DNA from: Muribaculaceae bacterium
GTDB lineage: Bacteria; Bacteroidota; Bacteroidia; Bacteroidales; Muribaculaceae
NCBI GenBank assembly: GCA_022509065.1
Contig: JAFLTY010000008.1
Coordinates: 1-64,000 of the forward strand
Direction of reading: 5' to 3'
DNA: 64,000 bases
The notes under the pieces are model-generated. The model ran no database searches and had not been told where the DNA came from. It saw nothing but the letters and a program-made list of their open reading frames with translations. Each line of letters starts with the position of its first letter. Position 1 is the stretch's first letter. The position numbers were made by a program, and so were the translations under genes. Positions 55,594 through 64,000 of this stretch are shown piece by piece.

Positions 55594-56247
55594 ATGACCA
55601 TTAAAGAAAGATATCACGAAGCTATCCAGCGTTTCGAACAAGAAATGCCTTGGCCCGAGACAGAACTTCATTACGACAATCCTTTTGAACTACTCGTAGC
55701 TGTAATTCTTTCAGCTCAGTGCACTGACAAACGTGTAAACGAATATACCCCTGCTTTATTCCGTGCATTCCCTACCCCACAAAAACTCGCCGAGGCTACT
55801 CCCGAAGAGGTTTATGAGTATATCAAATCTATCTCATATCCCAATAACAAAGCAAAAGCTCTAATCGGAATGGCAAAAGCCTTGGTCGAACGATTCGACG
55901 GAAAAGTACCTGATGACATTGACAGTCTGTTAACAATTCCCGGTGTCGGACGTAAAACGGCAAATGTCATACTTGCCGTCATTTATAACCGCGCTGCCAT
56001 GGCAGTCGATACTCATGTTTTCCGTGTTTCTAACAGGTTGGGGTTGACTATCAATTCGAAGAACCCTCTGCAAACGGAAAAAACATTGATGCGTCATCTG
56101 CCCGAAGACATCGTCCCTAAAGCGCATCATTGGCTGATTTTACACGGTAGGTATATTTGTAAGGCTCGCAAACCGGACTGCGGCAACTGTTATCTGGCTG
56201 ATATCTGTAAATTTCGTAATGCCAAATCCAATAAGAACAAAAAATAA
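55594..56247 (+). CDS. nth: Endonuclease III
   Basis: 217 residues. Helix-hairpin-helix LLTIPGVGRKTANVILAV with the catalytic lysine, the aspartate in AVDTHVFRVSNRLG, and the 4Fe-4S ligands C-x6-C-x2-C-x5-C in the C-terminal CKARKPDCGNCYLADIC. Base-excision repair of oxidised pyrimidines. Confidence 0.96.
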   Translation: MTIKERYHEAIQRFEQEMPWPETELHYDNPFELLVAVILSAQCTDKRVNEYTPALFRAFPTPQKLAEATPEEVYEYIKSISYPNNKAKALIGMAKALVERFDGKVPDDIDSLLTIPGVGRKTANVILAVIYNRAAMAVDTHVFRVSNRLGLTINSKNPLQTEKTLMRHLPEDIVPKAHHWLILHGRYICKARKPDCGNCYLADICKFRNAKSNKNKK

Positions 56248-56259
56248 CATGTTGCAAAA

Positions 56260-56943
56260 ATGGATTTTGTAGTAACCAAAGCCGACGATACGTTTCTTGT
56301 CATAATCGAGATTCTCGGCACAATAGCCTTCGCCATCTCGGGTATACGTCTTGCTGCCGCAAAAAAGTTTGATTGGTTCGGTGCCTATGTCATTGGTCTG
56401 GTTACGGCTATCGGCGGAGGTACCTTACGCGATCTGCTCATTCACACCGATGTATTCTGGATGGTTACGCCTTTGTATCTTGCTGTCACCGGCATATCGC
56501 TCTTTACGGTTATAATCTTCCGACAAGCTCTGGTTAAAGGCATGCGCACACTCTTTCTGTTCGATGCCATTGGTCTGGCGCTTTTTGTCGTTATTGGCAT
56601 TGAAAAGACTATCATGGCTGGATATGACATGTGGGTGGCAATTGTCATGGGCATAATTACCGGCTCTTTCGGAGGTATAGTGCGTGATATTCTTATTGGG
56701 GACGTTCCGTTGTTTTTCCGAAAAGACATCTATGCTACCGCTTGTCTTGCAGGAGGACTGATTTATTGGTTAGTCAGCTTACTGCAGCTGTCTTCATTTT
56801 TTGCACAGATTGCCTGTGCCGTCACGGTAGTCGGTTTGCGTATCGCCGCTTCTTATTTCAAATGGGCTCTTCCCATTCTTCGGGTAGATGACAAATCAAT
56901 TCCCGATGAAAACAAAAATCTAAAACGGCATCATGAACACTGA
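56260..56943 (+). CDS. TRIC-type cation channel family protein (UPF0126)
   Basis: 227 residues with about seven hydrophobic helices and two GGG(T/I)(L/V)RD motifs (IGGGTLRDLLI and SFGGIVRDILIGDVPL), the signature of prokaryotic TRIC channels (YadS/UPF0126). Permeates monovalent cations in characterised homologues. Overlaps gtrA by 11 bp. Confidence 0.87.
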   Translation: MDFVVTKADDTFLVIIEILGTIAFAISGIRLAAAKKFDWFGAYVIGLVTAIGGGTLRDLLIHTDVFWMVTPLYLAVTGISLFTVIIFRQALVKGMRTLFLFDAIGLALFVVIGIEKTIMAGYDMWVAIVMGIITGSFGGIVRDILIGDVPLFFRKDIYATACLAGGLIYWLVSLLQLSSFFAQIACAVTVVGLRIAASYFKWALPILRVDDKSIPDENKNLKRHHEH

Positions 56944-57403
56944 TAGTCATCAGCATCCAAACACAGGCTTAAAAACAAAAGGCCGACGTTCAACTGTCAT
57001 TCAGTTGTTCCGATATGCCGTGGTCGGTGTAATGAATACTTTGCTTACCCTGACTGTGATTTTTATATGTAAATCTTTTCTCCATATCAATCCTTATGTT
57101 TCTAACGCCATAGGATATTTTCTTGGACTCGTTAATTCGTTTCTGTGGAATCGTTCGTGGGTATTTCATGCTCACGGCGGAAAGATTCACTATCAGGCGG
57201 TAAGTTTCATCATTGGCTTTGTCGTTTGTTACGCAATCCAGTTCCTGGTCGTATGGTTGTTAAACCAGTCTTCTTTCGGTAAAATTGAAATTGACATCCT
57301 TGGTTTCATTCTCTCCGGCTACGGTATAGCCACTCTCATTGGGAATGTCGTATATACACTTTGTAACTTTGTTTACAACCGTCTTTTCGCTTTCAAAATT
57401 TAA
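56933..57403 (+). CDS. GtrA family membrane protein
   Basis: 156 residues with four membrane helices; FRYAVVGVMNTLLTLTVIFI and FLGLVNSFLWNRSWVF match GtrA-like proteins, thought to flip or bind lipid-linked sugars such as undecaprenyl-phosphate-glucose. The stop of the TRIC gene lies inside its start region, implying coupling. Confidence 0.87.
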   Translation: MNTDSHQHPNTGLKTKGRRSTVIQLFRYAVVGVMNTLLTLTVIFICKSFLHINPYVSNAIGYFLGLVNSFLWNRSWVFHAHGGKIHYQAVSFIIGFVVCYAIQFLVVWLLNQSSFGKIEIDILGFILSGYGIATLIGNVVYTLCNFVYNRLFAFKI

Positions 57404-57424
57404 TCCGTTGTAATCATATCATAA

Positions 57425-58171
57425 ATGTTTAACCGTTCTTTCTTCTCTAATCTCCCTCCGGTAACTAAGAATCTTTTGATTCTTAACATCCTCATTTGGG
57501 CCTTTATGGCTATTGCTCCTCAGACTACGTCCATGCGCGTCATGAATCTAGGAGGTCTGCACTATCTCACATCTCCGGGGTTTGGCATTTGGCAGTTGTT
57601 CACATATATGTTCATACACGGCAATTTCACTCACTTGTTTTTCAATATGTGGGCTTTGTTGATGTTCGGATATGTCATTGAACAGACTTTTGGTTCAAAA
57701 CGCTTTTTGCTTTTTTACATAACTTGCGGCTTAGGAGCCGCCTTGGTTCAGATGGGTGTTTTCGCTGTTATGATACATAATGTGGCTCGAGGAATGAATC
57801 AGGCGGAGTACACCTACGTTCTTGAGAACGGTTGGGATATTATCAAACAGGGTTATAACTACACTGTTCCTGCAATGGGCGAGCTTAACGGCCTTATTAA
57901 CGGCACAACAGTAGGAGCCAGCGGAGCCATTTTTGGTATCCTTCTGGCCTTTGGCATGCTATATCCCAACACTAACATGTTCCTTTTCTTCATACCCTAT
58001 CCCATCAAGGCCAAATGGCTCGTTTTGGGATACGGTGTTCTGGAATTATGTCTCGGTTTCGGTTCGCCTGCCGATGGCGTGGCGCACTTCGCCCACTTGG
58101 GAGGTATGCTATTCGGTTTCTTAATGATCTGGTATTGGAAAAAGCAAGCTAAACAAAATGGCCGCTTTTAA
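57425..58171 (+). CDS. Rhomboid family intramembrane serine protease
   Basis: 248 residues, six or more membrane helices. NMWALLMFG (HxxxN-type loop preceded by THLFFN), catalytic serine in VGASGAIFGILLAFG and histidine in HFAHLGGMLFGF. An intact Ser-His dyad. Overlaps the next rhomboid gene by 14 bp. Confidence 0.9.
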   Translation: MFNRSFFSNLPPVTKNLLILNILIWAFMAIAPQTTSMRVMNLGGLHYLTSPGFGIWQLFTYMFIHGNFTHLFFNMWALLMFGYVIEQTFGSKRFLLFYITCGLGAALVQMGVFAVMIHNVARGMNQAEYTYVLENGWDIIKQGYNYTVPAMGELNGLINGTTVGASGAIFGILLAFGMLYPNTNMFLFFIPYPIKAKWLVLGYGVLELCLGFGSPADGVAHFAHLGGMLFGFLMIWYWKKQAKQNGRF

Positions 58172-58997
58172 CTTATCTGATAATAATCGCTATAACGCTT
58201 TATCATTTAATCGTATGCGCCGATATCTTTTCGGTTCTTCGCTTAATATCGTAATAGCGTTAAACGTGGGATTTTTCCTCGTCCTTGGTCTTATCTATTT
58301 ATGCACGGGATTTCAAACCGCGACCTCTTTCGCCATGTTTGCTCCTATTTCCAACTGGCTGATTCAGCCATGGGGTGCCGTGTCATATATGTTCATTCAG
58401 ACCAACTTTTTTCACCTGCTTTTCAACATGCTGTGGTTATGGGCTTTCGGGACTTTACTGAACCGAATGGCTACTAACAGAACGTTCTGGGGGGTATATT
58501 TATGTAGCGGTTTAACAGGAGCACTTTCATTCTTGATATTTTGCACCGTAAAGAATAATGAAGTGGCTCTTCTCATTGGCTCCTCTTCTTCGGTATTGGG
58601 AATAATAAGCGGTGTTACCGCGCTCAATCCCAAAATGGAACTCAACATGTTCCTTTTTGGCAATGTGCGTTTGTTTTGGGTCGCGTTCTTCGCCATTATA
58701 ATCATTGTAGGAGCTACGGGTTGCGACAATCTCCCTGTCCTAATGGCTCATTTGGGTGGCATAATCGGAGGGGTTCTTTATATTGTACTGTTCCGTAAAT
58801 TGACTGTCCATAAGCCGAAAGCCAAAAATTCGTTTTTTTATAATGTGCGTCTACAAGAGAAACGCGGTCTAAAAGATTCCGAGCAGGCGGAACTGGATCG
58901 ACTTCTTGTGTTAGTGCGTAATTCCGGCTATAAGAGTCTGAATGATAAGCAGCGTAGACGTCTTTTTGCATTATCGGAGAAAATAAAAAAACAATAA
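58158..58997 (+). CDS. Second rhomboid-like protein with altered GxSx motif
   Basis: 279 residues. FFHLLFNMLWLWAFGTLL and MAHLGGIIGGVLY are rhomboid-like, but the serine loop reads LIGSSSSVLGIISGV (GSSS in place of GxSG). A nucleophile may remain, so it may be active or a pseudoprotease. A C-terminal cytosolic tail of about 60 charged residues is an addition absent from its partner. Overlapping genes suggest a pair that acts together. Confidence 0.83.
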   Translation: MAAFNLSDNNRYNALSFNRMRRYLFGSSLNIVIALNVGFFLVLGLIYLCTGFQTATSFAMFAPISNWLIQPWGAVSYMFIQTNFFHLLFNMLWLWAFGTLLNRMATNRTFWGVYLCSGLTGALSFLIFCTVKNNEVALLIGSSSSVLGIISGVTALNPKMELNMFLFGNVRLFWVAFFAIIIIVGATGCDNLPVLMAHLGGIIGGVLYIVLFRKLTVHKPKAKNSFFYNVRLQEKRGLKDSEQAELDRLLVLVRNSGYKSLNDKQRRRLFALSEKIKKQ

Positions 58998-59017
58998 CAC
59001 CATTTTACAAAACAACG

Positions 59018-60142
59018 ATGATAATGCGTAAACTCATCAAACTCATTTTTATTTGCCTCAATATCATTGTGGCATGCGGTTTGATATGTTCCGCATTTTC
59101 TTCCTTGCTAAACCCTGCATCATTCCCACGTTTGGTCATCGCTTCCATGTCTCTACCGGTATGGGTATTTGCCGCTCTCTGTCTTGTGCTCCTTGATTTT
59201 TTTGTTTTGCGAAAATGGTGCATCGTCATGGCCGTTAACGTGGGTATAACCCTTCCGGCTTGTTTTACAGTCTTACCGCTTAACATCCCCCGATTTACCG
59301 CTCCTCCTTGTGAGGATGGATTAAGTTGGTCTCTATTATCCTATAACATTTCAAATTTTATCGATCTTACCGAAAAATATGACGGTGATGTCAATCCCGG
59401 TATTTCTTATATTTTGTCAACCAATGCCGATGTCGTTGTGATTCCGGAAGGCAATATGCTCAATTTTTCTCCCTATTTGCATATCGGACAGTCTCAATTG
59501 GACTCTTTATCAAATCTTTATCCTTATATTATTAGAGGTAACGACCTCTTGCTGTTGTCCAAATTTCCTGCCACGCCTATTCATTTAGACAATTTTCCAC
59601 ACCACTATCTCTTTGGCAACGGCAAGCGTAGTCGTGTTGCGGCCTATTTACTCAATATTAACGGTGTCGAGACCGCTCTGTTTGGATGTCATCTGCAATC
59701 ATTGGGTCTGACTCAGGATGATAAGAATCTTTATGAAGAATTCACCCGCGGAGAAGGATTTACATCGAAGGAGGAATTGAGAACCGCTAAAAATGACATC
59801 ATCGCAAAGATTGGAGAAGCCAATGTTGAACGTGCTATTGCCGTAGATGCCCTTATCTCTTCTATCGACAGTGTCGGCATTTCGAATGCCGTTGTCTGCG
59901 GTGATTTCAATGACACTCCTTGTTGTTATGCGTTGAGGAGGTTGCAAAACATCGGATTTCATGAGGTTTATCCCTTGGTAGGTAACGGGTATATGTTCAC
60001 ATATAATTCTGACCGCTTGCTCTTTCAAATAGATCATGTTCTTTTCCGCGGCGAGTTCTTCCCTTGGACCATGCGCAGGGGGTCGCAACGCAACAGCGAT
60101 CACTATCCTCTTTTAACCACGTTTATTTTAGAGGAAGACTGA
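59018..60142 (+). CDS. Endonuclease/exonuclease/phosphatase family membrane protein
   Basis: 374 residues. Three N-terminal hydrophobic helices (about 8-90), then an EEP domain: LLSYNISNF, VVVIPEGN (metal Glu), CHLQSLGL, GDFNDTP, QIDHVLFRG and the terminal SDHYPLL. The domain cleaves phosphodiesters of nucleic acids, lipids or inositol phosphates; the membrane anchor suggests an envelope substrate. Its last codon lies 4 bp from a convergent gene. Confidence 0.85.
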   Translation: MIMRKLIKLIFICLNIIVACGLICSAFSSLLNPASFPRLVIASMSLPVWVFAALCLVLLDFFVLRKWCIVMAVNVGITLPACFTVLPLNIPRFTAPPCEDGLSWSLLSYNISNFIDLTEKYDGDVNPGISYILSTNADVVVIPEGNMLNFSPYLHIGQSQLDSLSNLYPYIIRGNDLLLLSKFPATPIHLDNFPHHYLFGNGKRSRVAAYLLNINGVETALFGCHLQSLGLTQDDKNLYEEFTRGEGFTSKEELRTAKNDIIAKIGEANVERAIAVDALISSIDSVGISNAVVCGDFNDTPCCYALRRLQNIGFHEVYPLVGNGYMFTYNSDRLLFQIDHVLFRGEFFPWTMRRGSQRNSDHYPLLTTFILEED

Positions 60143-60145
60143 TAA

Positions 60146-61429
60146 TTATTCCTTTTTGTTTCGTTTCCTTTGTTTTTCACGAAAAGTCTTATAATTCTTG
60201 TCCCATTTACGTTTAGCGTTAAGCTTATCTATACCCAGAATGCCTTTTAACCTCCTTAGCACCTGCTGACCCGGACTAAGTCTTTCCGCTCTATATCCTA
60301 CATTAGAAAGGTCGGGTGTCGAATCCATTCTTGCCTTATCGTGATCTATGCTCTCGACTCTGACTATCAAAGCGGCAATACCCGGCTGAAGTTCGGGCGC
60401 ATCGGGAGAAATAAAGAAATCGATATTTTCACCACCGGTGGTAAGTTTTTCCCATTTACGAGCCTCTTTCTCCGTAATATATTCTTTATCAATAATATAC
60501 ACTTCGCAATATGTATTTACGTAAAATGATTCATCGTAACGGTTGAACATAAACATTCCACGTCCTCTTCCCTGAGACTCTATGTTGAACGAATAGCCTA
60601 CGACATTGGTTTCATCCAAGTAGTTCCCAAATACATTGTCGAAATTAAACCTCACATTAAAACGCTCAAAATCAACATCCTTACGAAAAAACAGAGAAAG
60701 ATTCGGTACCCATTTGCGGCTTACTGTATCCGCAAGGATGTCTACATCGAGACTGACCTTTTCTTTGTTTTTGCGCCACAACTCAGTAAAACTGTATTTG
60801 CCGTAAACTGTGTCTGTAGCAAAATCTTTTTTAAATAAAGCTTCAGGGAGAGGGGTTGACGGTGGTAACCCTATCCAGTCAGTCCATGAGAAATGATAAC
60901 CGCACCTATCGCTTACACTGTCAAGTCCTTCGCTATTAGTAAATCGATAGTATGAACGCGTAGTCAGCACCCGTGGGTTAGTCCATCCTTGAAACTTACT
61001 TTTGGCTACAGGCTTGATATAATCAACCATCTTTTCTCGAAAAAGGCTTATTGTGTCGGTAAGAGTGGATAATGTTGAGTACTCTCGAACATAAGCCATG
61101 ACATGGAGCATATTGTGTTTCTTAGTCTCTATTATCAGTTCGGGAAGTTCGGTAACAAACTCACGCATAAAAACTGTGTCTATATCCCCCGATTTTACAA
61201 TTTCCTCACCGTATCCGAGATAACGGATAGTTAGCGGATAATCTTTGGCACTGAATAAAGGAAGCCTACCTTTTGCGTCTGTGACACCGGCGAAATTACC
61301 TTTGTTATCAAAGACTGAAGCCTTGGGCAACGGTATATGTGTGTCAGAATCGGCGACAACTGTCCATTTTTGTGACCGGGAATGGAAGCTGCAAAAAACC
61401 AAAAGTAACAGCACAATATATTTTTGCAT
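60146..61429 (-). CDS. Exported protein with CarboxypepD_reg-like N-terminus
   Basis: 427 residues with a signal peptide (MQKYIVLLLLVFCSFHSRSQ). The first 80 mature residues form a carboxypeptidase regulatory-like beta sandwich (FDNKGNFAGVTDAKGRLPLF) as found at the start of many Bacteroidota outer-membrane proteins. The remaining 330 residues are beta-rich without recognised motif and too short for a TonB-dependent barrel. A basic tail (KTFREKQRKRNKKE) ends it. Confidence 0.75.
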   Translation of the reverse strand: MQKYIVLLLLVFCSFHSRSQKWTVVADSDTHIPLPKASVFDNKGNFAGVTDAKGRLPLFSAKDYPLTIRYLGYGEEIVKSGDIDTVFMREFVTELPELIIETKKHNMLHVMAYVREYSTLSTLTDTISLFREKMVDYIKPVAKSKFQGWTNPRVLTTRSYYRFTNSEGLDSVSDRCGYHFSWTDWIGLPPSTPLPEALFKKDFATDTVYGKYSFTELWRKNKEKVSLDVDILADTVSRKWVPNLSLFFRKDVDFERFNVRFNFDNVFGNYLDETNVVGYSFNIESQGRGRGMFMFNRYDESFYVNTYCEVYIIDKEYITEKEARKWEKLTTGGENIDFFISPDAPELQPGIAALIVRVESIDHDKARMDSTPDLSNVGYRAERLSPGQQVLRRLKGILGIDKLNAKRKWDKNYKTFREKQRKRNKKE

Positions 61430-61561
61430 TTGAAACTGAATTTTTTCATTGCAAAATTATGCAAAAATATAACTCGCTGATTTTTTGTTTGATATTTTTA
61501 ATATAATTAATTTTAAAAAGAGTATAGAATTGTAAGAAAGACCCCTTCCCCTCATATATAC

Positions 61562-61590
61562 AAAAAAAGGACTTATCTTTCGATAAGCCC
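61562..61590 (-). terminator. Terminator of tRNA-Arg gene
   Basis: Minus-strand stem GGGCTTATC (61590-61582), GAAA tetraloop and GATAAGTCC (61577-61569) with seven T residues after it. A near-perfect intrinsic terminator directly behind the tRNA. Confidence 0.85.
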
Positions 61591-61598
61591 TTATTGCG

Positions 61599-61672
61599 TG
61601 ACTCCTACAGGATTCAAACCTGTAACCTTCTGATCCGTAGTCAGATGCTCTATTCAGTTGAGCTAAGGAGCC
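61599..61672 (-). tRNA. tRNA-Arg (ACG)
   Basis: Cloverleaf on the minus strand: acceptor GGCTCCT/AGGAGTC (one G-U), D-arm GCTC/GAGC, anticodon stem TCTGA/TCAGA with loop CTACGGA (anticodon ACG), and T-arm ACAGG-TTTGAATC-CTGT. CCA is not encoded. The anticodon adenosine is expected to be edited to inosine by TadA. Confidence 0.95.
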
Positions 61673-61694
61673 ATGCTTTTTGGCATTGCGACTG

Positions 61695-61725
61695 CAAATT
61701 TACAACCTTTTTTTTAATCAACAAA
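61695..61725 (-). promoter_or_regulatory. tRNA-Arg promoter
   Basis: Minus-strand TTTG (61725-61722), 19-nt spacer and TAAATTTG (61702-61695), with the start about 12 nt before the mature 5' end. Confidence 0.75.
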
Positions 61726-61945
61726 GATTTTCAAAAAATATTTCCTTTCCGATTTTTATAAAGCAAATTGAGTTCGTATTTAAATGACTAATTTATAATA
61801 TATTATTTTTTCTCTTTCGTCACTTTTTGCATAATCATCACTTAGAAGTTTTCGCTTGATAATGGTAAGTGTCAATTAGCGTCGGACACTCCGGTAAAGG
61901 TCTCTTCAGTTTTTTTAAACCTAAGTATCCAAACGTACTGTCTAT

Positions 61946-63169
61946 TTAACTTGCCACTATCAACAATCTGTCTGTATGATTGTTTCCCAATCCTACCCCG
62001 AATAGTCTCAACCTTTCGGAACCTCCTTCTTTTACCTGAAGCTTTTTCCGGAGTTCCTCGGCGGTCATCCCGAAATTTCTTGTTGTGACGCTTACATTGG
62101 GATATTGTGTTTTGAACCTCTTGAGATTTTTTGACTGCCATGGTATTACATCGACAATACTCAATGCTTCTCCCGGAAAGTTCTTTGCTTCTTGACTCGG
62201 GGGTGCGAAATATAAATGTGTGTTGTTATGAAATTTATTGAGTCCGAACATATCTGACAACAATCGCACCGGCGCAGCTTTCATTGTCGACGGGTATGGA
62301 ACGTATATATTATCTCCCGCCACTGGTCTGCTTGTAGTCTTGTTTGCTGGTGTTTCGTTCTCTTGCTCTCTGGTAAAAACAAACTCGGAAATCTCATCCG
62401 GTGTTAGTATCGTAACCGCATGGATTTTAACGCTATTTATTTCTTCTTTATTAAAATCCACTATGAAATCGAGCTCTTTGCATTCGGTCTTTGTCCCCAG
62501 TACATAAACATCAGTGATGCCGGGCATCTCATTTAGGGTAAGACTAATATCTATCATAGGAGAAGCCTTGATAATTGCACGCTTGAAATTAGAGCGGAGC
62601 ATAGGCAACAATTCTATCACATCAGGTTCGCTATCCTTCATACCGAAAACGCGGCTTCCATCTGCCGAGCGTCGTGCCGGATCAACAAAAACGACATCGC
62701 CGTGCAATTCTTTTATAAGCTCTCTACTATCCCCTTCAACAACAGTAACGTTATTGATATTCAAACCTCCGAGATTATAGCGTAAGGCATCACAAAGCTT
62801 TTCTTTTCGTTCTATCGCGGTTATTTTATCAACCTTGGATGCTATATGTCTTATATCGATTCCAAGTCCGGCTGTCATATCTACTACTGTATCACCTGGC
62901 TCGAAAAAACTCGCGTGGTAAGCTGCCAAAAGGTCGCTTGTCGATTGCTCACCGGATAAAAGGTCCGGAAAATAAAAACGTGGGAACTCCCGAAGTGTCT
63001 CACTCAGTTTCTTGCCGAAACGTTTGCGACTTTCGATTTGCAATATGGCGGCGTTAACGTCTATATCAGCGTTTTTCGGCATTGATAGTCTCAGTCTTAC
63101 TGGATCGTCATGCAGATGCGCGTCGACCCAATCCCAGAATTGCGGTTGTAAAAATGGCTGGTGTGGCAT
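61946..63169 (-). CDS. THUMP-like class I SAM-dependent methyltransferase
   Basis: 407 residues from ATG 63169; MQIGSL at 63205 is an upstream alternative. A helical N-terminus, SAM-binding motif VVDMTAGLGIDIRHIASKV with the acidic residue in ITAIERK, and the catalytic-type VFVDPARRSADGSRVF (DPAR in place of DPPY/NPPY), then a THUMP-like C-terminal domain. Relatives are annotated as RNA or tRNA methyltransferase-like proteins of unproven target. Confidence 0.85.
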   Translation of the reverse strand: MPHQPFLQPQFWDWVDAHLHDDPVRLRLSMPKNADIDVNAAILQIESRKRFGKKLSETLREFPRFYFPDLLSGEQSTSDLLAAYHASFFEPGDTVVDMTAGLGIDIRHIASKVDKITAIERKEKLCDALRYNLGGLNINNVTVVEGDSRELIKELHGDVVFVDPARRSADGSRVFGMKDSEPDVIELLPMLRSNFKRAIIKASPMIDISLTLNEMPGITDVYVLGTKTECKELDFIVDFNKEEINSVKIHAVTILTPDEISEFVFTREQENETPANKTTSRPVAGDNIYVPYPSTMKAAPVRLLSDMFGLNKFHNNTHLYFAPPSQEAKNFPGEALSIVDVIPWQSKNLKRFKTQYPNVSVTTRNFGMTAEELRKKLQVKEGGSERLRLFGVGLGNNHTDRLLIVAS

Positions 63170-63198
63170 GTCTGATTTTGTTCTGTTTAAGGAACCAA

Positions 63199-63230
63199 TT
63201 TGCATTTTTTTTAAAAATATATTATATTTG
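63199..63230 (+). promoter_or_regulatory. Promoter of terminal lipoprotein gene
   Basis: TTTG (63199-63202), 20-nt spacer and TATATTTG (63223-63230). It places transcription start near 63236, downstream of the longest open frame and consistent with a GTG start at 63283. Confidence 0.65.
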
Positions 63231-63282
63231 CATAACGTTCTTTTTTATTCGTTTGTTGTTTAATCTTACATTTTTCGTCGTG

Positions 63283-63702
63283 GTGAAACAAGCTAAATTT
63301 TCCTTCCTTTTCGTTTTTATTACTATTCTTTGTCTTTTCGTTTCTGGTTGCCTTTCAGACAGTTTATCACCTGCCGTAAGTAGATATTGTCGCCTGCTCG
63401 AAGAAACCACTCTCCAGATAAAACGTCATCCCCACATGTCTGACGCTTCTCTGCGCAAACTCAACAATAAAATTAACGCTTTTACGGACAATTCAAATAC
63501 GCGGCTGACCGATGCTGACAAAAAGGCCTTATGCTCTTCTTTGCAGGATCTCTCACACGCAGTCATAATGGAAAATGCCGATGTATCCGGACTATCACGA
63601 TCCTCTCTCAAAAAAGGCCTGGAAAATATCGACACTTTTATCAACCGTAAAGTAAACGATTCAAAAACTCTCAACGAACTTATTTCCGGTCTTAATAAAT
63701 GA
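63283..63702 (+). CDS. Small lipoprotein of unknown function
   Basis: 139 residues from GTG 63283 (GTG 63280 possible). The longer frame begins upstream of the promoter and is rejected. Signal sequence with lipobox VSGC (FLFVFITILCLFVSGC). The mature part is helical and charged (SDASLRKLNNKINAFTDNSN) with no known domain. It overlaps the next gene by 4 bp (ATGA). Confidence 0.62.
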   Translation: MKQAKFSFLFVFITILCLFVSGCLSDSLSPAVSRYCRLLEETTLQIKRHPHMSDASLRKLNNKINAFTDNSNTRLTDADKKALCSSLQDLSHAVIMENADVSGLSRSSLKKGLENIDTFINRKVNDSKTLNELISGLNK

Positions 63703-63905
63703 GCGACATTGTCCAATACGTCATTGTCGGTGTCGTACTCATCGGATGCGTGTTTTATTTGGCGCGATATATTTTCAAAAGTTGTTCTTTCCGTCGCAAA
63801 CATGACGAATCATCTTGTGGGTGCGGTTCCCCCACCCCTAACTCCCACCTTTCGCATTGCGCCTCTTGCGATTGCGATTGCCCGTTGAAACATCAAGGTC
63901 ATTAA
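63699..63905 (+). CDS. Small Cys-rich membrane protein, FeoB-associated-like
   Basis: 68 residues: one membrane helix (VGVVLIGCVFYLARYIF), a basic stretch, then seven cysteines in a short tail (SSCGCGSP and CASCDCDCPLK). The layout resembles FeoB-associated Cys-rich membrane proteins, but no feoB is visible in the window. It may bind iron or another metal. Confidence 0.7.
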   Translation: MSDIVQYVIVGVVLIGCVFYLARYIFKSCSFRRKHDESSCGCGSPTPNSHLSHCASCDCDCPLKHQGH

Positions 63906-63991
63906 CGGTAAAACCATTAAGAGCCGGTTTGACAATAAATAATAATCCGCGGTTTTCTGCGTTTAAGTATTATGCGAATATCATTTCCGCT

Positions 63992-63999
63992 TATCTTTG
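63992..63999 (+). promoter_or_regulatory. -7 box at right edge
   Basis: TATCTTTG at the end of the window matches the -7 consensus, suggesting a plus-strand gene starting just beyond. The segment 63906-63991 shows no gene. Confidence 0.35.
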
Positions 64000-64000
64000 C

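Noticed and set aside
61872-62141. 89-codon basic frame overlapping the methyltransferase end
   Set aside because: It is a shadow frame of the methyltransferase C-terminus and has no promoter or family resemblance.

Overview
The window is chromosomal DNA of a member of the Bacteroidota, most likely order Bacteroidales. A Muribaculaceae-like gut bacterium is a reasonable guess, but I cannot prove the family. The evidence is the repeated promoter signature TTTG - about 19 nt - TAnnTTTG in front of many genes, Bacteroidota-restricted families (DUF4293, DUF3127, BlaI/M56-TonB fusion, FadL-like OmpP1), and the gene order thrS-infC-rpmI-rplT. There is no rRNA, no CRISPR array, no complete insertion sequence and no prophage. 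One tRNA gene (Arg, anticodon ACG) lies near the right end.

Layout. 0.2-7.7 kb: mutS2 on the plus strand converges on a tight minus-strand operon (nucleotidyltransferase, tgt, lptF/G-type permease, glycosyltransferase, radC). 8-12.3 kb: a plus-strand operon of poorly known proteins (YcxB-like, a large TPR protein, DUF4293, a secreted protein). 12.3-14 kb: an autoregulated-looking XRE regulator with a long AT-rich upstream region carrying dispersed copies of one operator-like motif. 14-18 kb: a three-gene cassette of alpha/beta hydrolase, membrane-anchored MurF-like ligase and a D-Ala-D-Ala ligase. 18-22.5 kb: DUF3127 protein preceded by a strongly structured RNA element, a small gene remnant, a secreted TPR protein and a PstS-like lipoprotein. 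22.6-26.4 kb: an exported peptidoglycan-peptide module (dipeptide epimerase, NlpC/P60, transglutaminase-like) with a perfect palindrome over its promoter. 26.5-34.9 kb: engB, a glutaminase/MFS/asparaginase operon, thioesterase, dprA, nucleoside phosphorylase and a lactonase-fold protein. 35-38.5 kb: thrS-infC-rpmI-rplT. 38.5-44.3 kb: rsmI, an acidic protein, PBP4-type carboxypeptidase, polyprenyl synthase, tatD and an HdeD-like protein. 44.4-51 kb: an ECF sigma factor with a probable membrane partner, a Trp/Asn-rich exported protein plus FadL-like porin, and a BlaI-M56 pair with three operators. 51-64 kb: clpB, pheS, fluC, nth, TRIC, gtrA, two rhomboids, an EEP-family protein, a CarboxypepD-reg protein, tRNA-Arg, a THUMP-like methyltransferase, a lipoprotein and a small Cys-rich membrane protein.

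The recurring theme is the cell envelope: second Ddl/MurF-like enzymes, PBP4, exported stem-peptide hydrolases and epimerase, LptF/G, a lipid-carrier synthase and a beta-lactam-type sensor/repressor pair. The candidates most worth a second look are the RNA element with two competing helices before DUF3127 (18442-18615), the hydrolase-MurF-Ddl cassette, the three precisely placed BlaI operators, the ATTTG-N6-CAAAT sites around the XRE gene, and the palindrome at the peptidoglycan-peptide operon.
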